In this document: piece after piece, positions 1 to 11,400 of the stretch
Layout of the letters: the number at the start of each line of letters is the position of its first letter
Numbering within the stretch: the stretch's first letter is position 1
Assembly (NCBI GenBank): GCA_946406115.1
Contig: OX291549.1
Coordinates: 17,879,901 to 17,943,900 of the forward strand
Length of the DNA stretch: 64,000 bases
Reading direction: 5' to 3'
Source: Apoda limacodes
Taxonomy: Eukaryota; Arthropoda; Insecta; Lepidoptera; Limacodidae
Made by a program: the position numbers and the translations under genes
Notes under the pieces: generated by a model
What the model saw: the letters and a program-made list of their open reading frames with translations, nothing else
Database searches by the model: none
Told to the model about the DNA's origin: nothing

Positions 1-170
1 GTTTGAAACACTGCTTCGCTCTGTTGATCAATCTAATTTTTTTGAACGCCAGCTGTACCTTGCCTTGCAAATGATCTCTGAACCCAAATCCCAATGCTCT
101 TGGAGATAGTGAGGGGTTAGTTCTGGAATTGAGGGACCTCAGGGAATGGTATTTCCTTAGCGGTGAACGC
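1..170 (-). mobile_element. LINE-A fragment
   Basis: Matches the 29.7-29.95 kb LINE-A copy (ctgcttcgctctgttga..., caatgctcttggagatgg...) with indels. It ends at a junction with an RTE fragment of opposite orientation at about 170. Confidence 0.7.
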
Positions 171-1090
171 GAATCGTCTCCCTGGAAGACTTCATGAGAT
201 TTAGCCGCCAGAATAAGCTAGGTTTCAGAAAGACTTCAGTACCGTAGATTACATCCCTACTGTATGCGGCAGATTATACAAAAAACTCAAGTGTATAATC
301 AGCCGCTGTGTATGGCATTTGTAGACTACGAGAAAGCCTTCGACTCCATCGAAACCTGGGCCGTGCTAGTTTCTTTGCAACGATGTCGTATAGAGTGGCG
401 ATATATTGTGATGCTGCGATGTCTTAACAACGCTGCTACGATAACCGTTCCAGGACCATAAGATAAATGCCATCCCGCATTAAGAGGTGTAAGACGGGGA
501 ACTCATATCCCTGAAACTGTTTACCAACGCACTAGAAGACGTCTTAAAACCTTGGACTGGGCTGGGCGGGGCATAAAAATAAACGGAAAATACATCGCAC
601 ATCTAAGATTTACCGACGACATCGTTATTATCGCAGTCATTGGAAGAACTGAGCGAAATGTTGCACTACCTAGATGAATCCTCTCAATGAGTGGGCCTTG
701 GCATGAATTTGGACAAAAGTCATGTTCAACCAACACGTCGTGCCAATGCCAGTATACGTCGCCGGCATTTTACTCAAAGTAGTCCAGGATTATGTGGACC
801 TGGGACAGAAAATCGAACTAAGCAGGAACAATTTTTAGAAGGGGCATTCAGCTATAGTGGGCAGCATTTGGTGGGCTGCGTCAAGTCGCCTATAGCGCAG
901 AGTCCGAAAACGAAAATCTTTGACCAGTGCGACCTATCTGTCATGTCTTACGCCGCCTAAACGAGGACATTTACAGCAGGGCTGGTTCATAAGTTCAAAG
1001 TCGCTGAGGGTTAGAATCCGAAATGAGGATATCCGGAAGAGAAATAAAGTCACCGACATAGCTCTCAGAATTAGCAAGCTATAGTGACCA
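171..1090 (+). mobile_element. RTE-type LINE fragment, degraded
   Basis: Broken reverse transcriptase. CMAFVDYEKAFDSIETWAVL is the RTE motif around the first catalytic aspartate; further on LRFTDDIVII (degraded FADD box) and GLGMNLDKS appear in other frames. The same family occurs at 25.2-27.7 kb, sharing accgtagat-cac and cggcagattatacaaaa-type stretches. Many frameshifts and stops. Confidence 0.8.
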
Positions 1091-1430
1091 AAAGCGCCGC
1101 GACACTATTTTTTTTAATTCTTAAAAGCGTGACTCTGTGAGTCCCGCGCGGGACATTTCATTTTAGGCTCAAAATCAAGACGCCCTGCCAAAAGCGGTCA
1201 CTTAAGCACTTGAGATATCTATATGTGAAAACATGTACATGGTCTTTTATAGAATTAAATCACTTTATGTTCTTCCAAAAAAAACGAAATAAAATAGTTA
1301 TATGATTAATACTCTTAATTCCCCTTAATTTAATAACAATGAAAAATATCTTAACATTTTTTTATGATAAGTGCTGTGTGCTGTTTTATTATTGCATGTA
1401 CCATGAAAAATCCTTAACTTAACATATCAG
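1091..1430. other. Upstream of first SMPD4 exon, nothing recognised
   Basis: AT-rich sequence with no readable exon or clear repeat; it provides the acceptor at 1430. Confidence 0.4.
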
Positions 1431-1647
1431 ATCCATTTGACTACTACATATTTAATTTTGCCTTACACTTAGTAAACAGTGCTCAAAACAAGAGTTCGTG
1501 GGAAAAGTGGAATAGTGTCTACCTGGCATTGGCATGTGACTACCTCGTTCACTTTTTGCCAACTGATCCTAATACTCCAGTTTTGCCTCACATTCCTAAT
1601 TACAGCGGAAAAGTGCCAATGGTTGCCCACTTACAAGCAACAAACAG
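1431..1647 (+). CDS. SMPD4: SMPD4 exon (first in window)
   Basis: Acceptor ...catatcag before 1431, donor gtaaatg after 1647; enters in phase 1 and leaves in phase 2. It encodes DPFDYYIFNFALHLVN, then a stretch rich in W/Y/L, then PTDPNTPVLPHIPNYSGK. The preceding exon, ending in a lone G, is outside the window or was not recognised in 1-1430, which holds LINE debris. Confidence 0.85.
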
Positions 1648-2367
1648 GTAAATGAAAATAAATTATTTTTCATCACACTTACTTGTAAACAGTGTAATTA
1701 CGTGCAGGCAAAGCGGGTGTTAAGACCTTAATTACTCCCACGGGCTTTTTCTTTGTAAAATTTACTTTTCTCAAAGCAAATTGTGCGTCTATAAAACTCA
1801 CGGGCGGTAATGACGCGCCTTTTCTATAAATTATTTATAAAAGGTGTCTGCTCAAAACATGAACTGAGCGTAAACTACAAGCAAGCAATTACAAGTTTTA
1901 ACTTTAGCCAAAACTAAATTGTCTAGATATATATATATATATATAGCGCCATCGCGTGGCGTTGTTTTCTTTACTTCTATTCCTGCCATTTCAATTGTGT
2001 TTTGGTGAGTTTATTTATTTATTCACCTTCCATTTTTATACGCAAAACATATAAGATAAGAAACATATAAGTGATAATAAAACATTGTGTGTAACACGGG
2101 CGGTACGGGAATTACAGACTCCAGTCAATAAAGCCTTTTGCATTAGTCTTCTAAATAGTCACTTGTTATTAATTTTCTCCCAGCCACCCTTAATACACAA
2201 TGTACTATAAAATGTGTAGTTGGGTTTTTAACTCTTACGTATTTCATATTATATGATTATAAGAAAATATTAAAAAAGCAATTTTTAAGATATTTCGCTA
2301 TTTATTCGTAGGCAAAAATAATTTGAATGTCTGAACAGGTGAGTATGTCTAAAGTGTATGAGTAAGG

Positions 2368-2457
<90 letters not shown>

Positions 2458-5400
2458 AAACCTGTGTCTGTATATATAAATTGAGAAAATTTTGTAGGTA
2501 TGTACTTAGGAGTATGAATTATTGTGATAACTTGAATATTTTGTTAAAAGTTGTTTACAATGACAGAAAGCAATACCAACCGTTTTATGAATTTATTTCT
2601 TGGTATTGGAGTATGTATAGAGGAGAAAAACATTTGTAGCCAATGAAATGCACATCTCTCTTCACAGAAAAAATATTTTTATTTAATTCATAAAATTAAT
2701 ACCTAATCAATTTATTGACGGCAGTTAATGATATATATTTCCAGGCCTTTAACTTCACCATCACTGCTGTTAGTACCAGATTTAATGGGCATTAACAATC
2801 AACACGCCGCGTCACAAAATCAGTCGCGCAATGAGGTGTGGAGGTCAGAAACTGTGATCCAGGTCTTTATTGACGTTTGGATGAGCAATGAACAACAAAG
2901 CAGTATCAATGCAGAGGTAAATTGTTTTTCTGCCACTATACACACATCGCATAAAATAAAAAAAAAATTGGTATTCTTAAGTCAATCAAAAGTAATATTT
3001 AGAATCCTATTGTACTGAATGTACAGTGCAACAATATTTTCTGACCGTGGGTGTTTGGTCACTAGCGTCGTTGTAAGTTCACACTACTTCAATATGGAGA
3101 ATGTAGTTTTGATTTTTTTTTTTCTATAGCTGCATTTTTAATATTTTTTTTATGACCCCATCTATAAGGAATTCCTTTTTTTTAAAATAATTTTGATATT
3201 CAAATTACATATTTTAGATGCACCTCAAAAATTACCCTATAATGAGCTCAAGCCCAGAAAGAGTAAGAATAGTTCGTGTTCTTGTGAAACATATACACTC
3301 ACTGTCAGCAAAGCATTTGTCAGATCCAAATATCTGGTCATCAGGGTTAATCAAATATGGACGACAAATAATGTGTACTCGCGCTTACCACTATCTAAAG
3401 TTATTAGTAATGACTTGGCCTTTGGACGCTTCATTTAGACTTGTGATGGAATTGTGGCTTAGTCTTATACAGCCTTGGAGGTACACTGAAAGTAATGTGG
3501 GTCAAGAAAGGTAAGGTTTATCCACTTAATATTTTTTAATAAATGGATAATATCGGACAAATCGCCTGAATAGGATCAATGATATTTAATGTTCTGGCAC
3601 TGAGAACTAGTAAGTAAGCCTTTTCTTGTACTTCGACATTGGAAACTGCATATGAGGCTTGGACCACGGCTCGTTATAATAAGGATCCGAATATTTCTGA
3701 GTTAAAACGCAAATTAAATGCTGCCTCGATGTTCAGTAACAAAGCAACTGCCGCAGCAAAATTTCAATTCATCGGTAAAATAGGTGGGCCAAAGCTGCCG
3801 AAGGAAACTTTTTCCAGTCGTCGTTACCACCACTACGAAAGACCGATGGTGACTTGGCCCATAGTGCTAAAGAAAAAGCCGATCTACTGGGCAGTCTCTT
3901 CGCCTCGAACTCGAACATGAACGATGAAGGCGCTGTACCACCTACTATACCGTAGTGCGGTAAGACCATGCTGAAAATCTCCATAACGCAGCGAGAGGTC
4001 CGGCGGGCGTTGCTTTCTCTAGACGTTCATAAGTCGAGTGGCCAGACAGTATATCAGCAGTGGTGCTCAAGCAGTGTGCTCCTGAGTTATGTCCTGTACT
4101 CACGCGCCTCTTCGCGCTTTCTTACCACACTAGGCAATTTCCGTCTTCATGGAAGACTGCTAATGTGCACTCGGTGCCCAAAAAGGGCGATAGATCAGAT
4201 CCATCGAATTACAGGCCTATCGCTATTACCTCCTCTCCTCTCCAAAGTGATGGAGCGTGTGATCGACACACAGCTTCTAAGATACTTAGAAGTACACGAG
4301 GAATTGTTCGAAATTATGCCCACGGCTACTTTCTACCATCGCACCGCTCGCCATCGGCAGGGAATTCATTCTCACACTTTAGCACCTAAATGGTCGCGTA
4401 CAGTGCGGTTTCCTCCCGCGAACGCTTAAGTTGTGGAATGAGCTCCCTGCCAAGGTTTTCTGCAAGGACTACAGTTTGGAGTTCTTCAAGAAAAGTTATT
4501 AGATTTCTGAAGGGTCGGCAACGCGCATGTGATACCCCTGGTGTTGCAAGTGTCCATAGGCTACGGTGACCACTTACCATCAGGCGGACCGTTAGCTTGT
4601 TTGCCACCTTAGTGGTATAAAAAAAAAAAAAAAAAAAAAAAGGAATTTGGCGGTATAAATGGCAACATAAACTATCCAACTAACGAGGTTTATAGGAGCC
4701 ATAGATATGCGGTCTCACTCAAAAATCCGACGTTATAAATGAAAGTCTGAAAAATTTTAAAGTCCATTCACATAAATAAATTATTAAATCAAAATAAATA
4801 AATACATATTTTTGAACATTACACACAGCGCCGTCTGGCCCCAAAGTAAGCAAAACTTGTTTTATAGATACCAGACAAAGGATATAGATACATATATATT
4901 ACTTTTTTTTGTTAATACATACATATCATACATAAATACACCCAGACTCAAGACAAACATAAATGTTTATATTATTATGACATAAATGTTTGTCCGGTGC
5001 GGGAATCGAACCGACACCCTCTGTACAGCAGCTGGCCACACTACCAACTAGGCTGCAAGGCAGTCAAATCAGCGCTATATAAGCCGTGCCTCGATGACGT
5101 ACTTTAGTTTCAAAGGATAATTGTTATTATCTGTAACAATTACTCTTTGAAACTTAAGTAAAGGTAACCTGTATGTGTCGGGCAAAGTTACGCTAATAGC
5201 TTATAATAAAGCTACTTGACACAATCCTGAAATTTAAAACTGTTGTGCTTGTTGACGTTATCTCAATAATTTTGATTAACCTTATTATTTTGAATGCGTA
5301 ATCCTATGTTGAAGTTTCACTCCGTTATGTCAGGAATAAAATAATCTTTTATGTGTTAAATTTCAGACATCTAGGCACAAACCTTAATCAAGAAGAGGGA

Positions 5401-8400
5401 AACAACAATAGCCTAGACCCTAGTTTCACTCAGTTCATTGCTGAGAACTATCCGTCCTACACTTGTATCTTCCAGCTGGTGTTGCCAAGGTTCATGAGGC
5501 TAGATTTGACTGCTTACAAAAACGCAATCATGTTATTTAGATTAGGCAAAGTATGTATGAATTTGATATACTTACTTTTGTTATATTTATTTATTTCTGC
5601 GTTATTTAATGATAAAATCGGCCAAGTGCGAGTCGGACTCGCACACGATTGGTTCCGTACCATTATCTACAAAAACGAGAAAAAAATCACGTATGTTGTA
5701 TGGGTGCCCCTTAAATTTTTTTTTTCTGTTTTTTGTATTTGTTGTTATAGCGGCAACAGAAATACATCTATGAAAATTTCAACTGTCTCACTATAACGGT
5801 TGATGAGATACAGCCTGGTGACAGACGGACGGACGGACAGCGAAGCCTTAGTAATAGGGTTCCTAATTACCTTTCAGGTACGGTACCCTTAAAAGGGGTA
5901 AGTTAATTATGTTAATATATACAAATAATTACCAAGTTGATTATTGTAGGTAGTTTTCAAAAAAAGCCGGGGAGTAGTTAAATAGTAGACTAGTTTTTTT
6001 TTATACCTCCGAGGCCAAGTGGTCACCGAAGCCTGTGGATGTTTGCAACACCAAGGGCAATTGTCGCGCGATGTCGTCCTTTTTTAATCTAATACCTCTT
6101 TTCATGAAGAACCCCATACTGTAATCCTTGGTAAACTCTACAACATAAGCGTTGTTATATAATATTAATTAATTCTGATATCAAATACTAACGGTTCCGG
6201 CGAACATTGTTCCTCCTTTGTTGAAACGACTGGTGCCCATTTGTTGGTTGTATAAATTAAGAATCCTTCCCCGGCGTGTGCACTACAACTTACCACACTG
6301 TCATTACAATCGGATGAATGTTTTACCCTTAGTGCGAGTGTCCCACTCGTATTGATTATGAATGGCTTTTCTGAAATACTTACAAAATACTTAGCTATCT
6401 AACTAACTTACAAACGATATCTTAAATAAGTGATATTTTAGATTTTGGATTAGTAATAAGTATTTTTTTTGTTTTACAGGTATTTTCTCAGCCACTATTA
6501 GTTTCAATTTTAAAAGATTTAGAAAAGGCAATTATTGACAGTAGTTCAGGATTATGCCAAACTCCAGAAAACATCCACAACCATTCTCCTTTTGATCAAA
6601 GGTAAACGAAAATTATTTTTTTCTAAGTCTAGCCTAAAATTTCTGACCTTGTTAAATATATACAAGGTGTACAGTTACTTGCTTCTGGTAGGATGCTTTG
6701 ATGATAGAAGGAATCACAGCGGTGCATAAGTGTTACACTTTATGCCGAATTTAGCGCTATCCCGCTATATAAACCTTGACCGGACATGATGTTCGAAAGA
6801 AAACTCACTCGATAACCTCTGGTATCTCTAAGAAATATGTGGTATCAAAAATAAAAATTACGATATCTAAAGAACGTCAAAAGAAATGGTCACTATAGAC
6901 GGTACAATGTATATTGTAACGAAAAACAAATCCTTTTGTGATATATTTACACTAATATGGCAAGGAATAAGCAAAACCCCGCTTATCAGTAACTACCGAG
7001 GTATGCGAGGGCATTACTACTTGAATCTTCAAAAAGGAGACATAATACTTTGGATATATCTACCAAACAAAAACTATCTACTCTATCTTACATATAAAAA
7101 CAACTATGAGTACACAATTTTTCTATTGTTACTATTATTAGTAATTCGATTTTTGTCATACAATAGTAGATGTCGACTCCGTGACTGGCTGGGTAATGAC
7201 CCGACTGCTGAATTGAGGGGCGTGGGTTCGGTCCTACTTACAATGGTAAAAAGTTTTTCAACCTTTACCTGTATTTTCCGATGACAACAATCCATAGCTC
7301 CATACTAATATTATTAATGCTAAAGTAACTTTGTCTGTCTGTCTCTTCATGCTTAAACCGCTGTACCAATTGAGATTGAGTTCCGAGAAAGGACATAGGC
7401 TACATGAAAAATTTAGGGCAGGTTAAACCGCGGGCAAAAGCTAGTAACTTATATAAGCATTTTATATTAAGCAATTATTTGTTTGGAATTTCTTTGAAGT
7501 TATTTTTTACTTAATGCATGAAAAATAAATAGACTGTAACTAACAACCGCTAACTCTGAAACGGTTGTATCAAATTTCCTACCATTTAACTGTGAACCAC
7601 CATTACTCTCATTCGATGTCCCCAACACACTTTTTTGTTCCTTTAGGTTATTCTTCCAAGAAGAATGGATTATACAATTATATCCTATTGGTCAAAATAA
7701 AACTCGGTCCTAATTTCACTTCGTTTGAGGAAGTGTCGAATCATTCGTTCTTGCTGTGTTGTCGTATGACAGAGGTCGTTAAGCCAAATCAGAGACTTTG
7801 AGAACTCTGACAGTTGAGATGACACTAGCTTGACATACGTCTGCAAATTCACACGCGGTGGCCTCTTTCTTCAAGCTGCAATAGCTGAGGCAAAAAAAGG
7901 AATGTTAAATAGCGACTGTAGCTAAGAAATTCAGTCCGATAGGTTATTCTCATCCATATGTTGAGATACTCGTGATTTATTGTAACCTTTCATGTATAAC
8001 CTTTTTTATCACTGATTTAAATGTATATAAGGTAAATTCGTATACATAAAAGTATAGTAGGCCGAGTACTCTTTAAACTATTGTCATTCTACAGAATACA
8101 ACAAAGTAAGATTTAACATTTTATGCAGTGTCTTAAATGACTTGGCATTCTATTGAATGCCTTAATTTTATAGTTTGCCTGTGACATAATACATATTTTT
8201 AAGGTAGTAAGAAAGTAGGTTTTTATGCGAAATTCTGATTTGGATTCACCTTGAGCAGTGGTAATAGGTAATAGCTAGGAATAACGTCTTATTTATCGTT
8301 TCAGAACATGCAGCTGTTTCTTAGAAAATTGGTAAAAGTTAGTAATATTAAAAGTAGTTTGATTTGTTTATAGATTTTTGTAACAATATTAAGGCCGGAG

Positions 8401-11400
8401 CACACCAGCGTTGCGTTAAGTGACGTGCAGAGGACCAGTTGTAATGTATAAAATTGTAAGAAAGATGCCTGATCAGTCGCGTGGCGTTTGCACGCCCGTG
8501 GCCGTGCACTGATAGCCGCATCTACTGACAAAACGAGTCCGTGCGCGCGTGTAGCGGAACGGCAATGTCGCACACACGCGTGCAGTGGTGACATTGTATG
8601 TTGCTGTGCGCACGCACGGCAGATTGTATTTATTTCCAAACGCAATACAGGTTAAGAGTGTTATTTTTGCAACAGAGATGATTTTAAAGAAAAAATCAAA
8701 TAGTTTACAAATATGAGGGTCTCTAAAACACCAAACATGAATAGTACAATAATAAAAAAATATTATCGCTACGAAGATTTAACTTTCACTTTAATTTTTA
8801 TTAATTTCAGTATCATTTTTATATTTTGTGATTTGTGATTCCGAAATGTGTGCAATCCCAATTTCAATCTAATCGCGATTTGAATTAAGAGTACCGATAG
8901 AGATCGAGTTTAAGCTTGCCACGGAATTGGATTGAAACTGGATTGGGATTGAAACTGATATCAGTTGTAGGCCTCCTGGTCTGCCCCGGCCTTAGGTTAA
9001 AGTAAGTCAAGGCCACTGTTACTTATAGGTACCTTATATGTTATTTATGCGTTATAAAATAGGACGGGTAGTTAGACACAGTGCATTTTACGGTTTATTA
9101 GAAGGCAAACGCAAAACGAACAATTAAATTATAAATACAGTGCTATCAGAGGATTTAAGCAGAGCTATATATTTTTTTTTACTAACCTTTACTTCGGCTA
9201 ACGTTAATTGTTGGAATACAGTGGTAAACTCATACGTAGCCCTCACTTGACCCTTTTTTTTTGAAGCTACTGTTAACTTTCACACTAGGTTAAATACCTT
9301 ATGCTATGCGATATGCTTGCGATAGTGTACTACGGTTTGATTCCCGGATCTTGGGGTTTTAAGGTTATACATAAGATGCGACACGACACGAGTGCTTAAA
9401 TTTTTTAGGATTGACGTACAAGGAGTTCATAAGTCCCTAGTGTTTTAAAATAAATGTAGACAGTATATGTATATGCCTATTGACGGCCGCATGCATATCT
9501 ACTGCAAGGATACGTTAATTATTTTATTTTAATAAGTAGCCATTTTACCTTATGTTTTTACGTTAGGGCGTTTATCTTGTTATTATTTTTCTAGTCATCC
9601 ACACACCAGTGTTTCAATTCACCGATGGGTAGCTATTGCCAAACAAGCTCTATCAGAATTGAACATGTCACAGAATTTTGAATATGTGCCAATTTGGGAT
9701 GACAGTGGAAGACAATTTGCACTAGAGCTTATGTCGAAAATAGCATCATCAAAAATGACAGCTGAAACGATAGTAGAGGAATATAGCAAGACCACGGAAA
9801 AGCAGGGTCGAGGTAGATATATCATTATTGTACGTTTTCTTTTAAAAAATATTTCTTATATGTAATATATTGTTACATGCACGAAAAGCGTGTGCTAAGA
9901 TCTTTATTTATTTCCACGTGCTTTTTCTTTGTAAATTTTACTTTCCTTAAGGCAAAGTCGCGTTCATGTAACCCTTGGGTGGTAATGACGCACCAAGCGA
10001 GCAATTACAAGACTTAACTTTAGCTAAAAGTTTTCAATTCATCTAGTGGTGGCTATATCTTCTGTTAATTTTTTTTCCGCCACTTTAGTTGTGTTTTACT
10101 GTTTTTATTTTTTTATTTACCTTATATTTTTGTTTATTTAGTCGCAAATGTAATTTAAAACATTGTATATAATACGGGCAGTACGGAAATTACAAGTCAT
10201 TAAAGCCTCTCGTTAGTAATTTTCTTCTTATCACATACGCAATGTACTATAAGACGTGTGAGCGAGAATCAGAAATTGATTAATGATATAGAATGGTAGA
10301 AAAGAGTTTTTAGAAGAATGTACGTATATAATGTTGGTGCCATAACTGCTGGATGATTTTGTTACCTCGGTGGACTTGAAATCGATTACCATTAGAGTTA
10401 GAATATTGCCCGAATGGTTGTTATTTTATTTATGCTTTTGTATAAACTTTTCTTAACGGGCTTCTTTCTGAATAAATACTTTATAGTTAGCTACGCCCTA
10501 ATTTACTAGTTAAGCTGCTCCTTCCCGAGCGGCTTTCGCGTATAAAAAAGAGTTTTCCACCTTAGTGGTATTAAAAAAAAAAAAATTAAATAATTAACTC
10601 AATCGAGAATTGAAATACTGGACTACCAGAAATTTTAAATACCTACTCATTATCTTTACTTACTACTATTAAACATTAACTATATGTAAAAGCGTTAACG
10701 TTTTGCATATTAATGAAAAATGTGAATAATCAAGGTAACTTTGAAAATAAAAACCACTGAGTGAAGTTAATTCATTTTATTTTTCAATTATATAAAAATA
10801 TATTTCAACTATTACTACTATACTATCAGTACGTTCATTACATGATGAAAATACATATAACTGAAAATGTATCCGTGGTATTTTGACCGATCAAGTTTTC
10901 GCTTTATTTCAAAGGGCGTATAATGAGCTAGCATAAAAAAATGGCTAATGAATGATACCAGTAGATTAGTTGTTAGAACAATATATAAAAGTTTTTTATT
11001 ATTCAAACTGGTTATTAGTTTGTTGTATATCTTAACGGCTTTAAAACCCAGAAGGGGTGGCTGGGTACTCGCGTCATAATGTGGGGGACAGCCCCTTCAC
11101 CAACCACTTACCACTTACTTAGTAACAGGACGCGCGATAGCCCATTACAACACTGCTTCTGATGCAGTAAATCTGGACTAAAGTAGCTTTTTATATATCC
11201 GTGTAGCTATAACCTATTCTAGCAATATGTAAATGATTATTATATGTATATTATTTAAGGTGTATGGGCGAGTATCAAAAATTGGCTGATGATAGAAGAT
11301 AGCAGTGAAGAGTGGTTAGAAGAATGTAGAAAAGTTCCTAATTACCTGAACAATGCTCTTTGTTACTTCTCCAATATATTTGGGGTAAGATTTTGGCATT

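Larger units (their letters stand above)
6602..9594. other. SMPD4 intron content
   Basis: Besides the elements listed separately (RTE-like tail at 7.3 kb, inverted-repeat element at 8.4-9.0 kb) I see only AT-rich unique-looking sequence; short ORFs here have no recognisable family. Confidence 0.5.

Noticed and set aside
2358..2639. 93-codon ORF through the TG repeat
   Set aside because: Cys-Val repeats from (TG)n; no family, inside an intron.
8301..8645. 114-codon minus ORF
   Set aside because: Runs across the GC-rich end of an inverted-repeat element; no protein resemblance.
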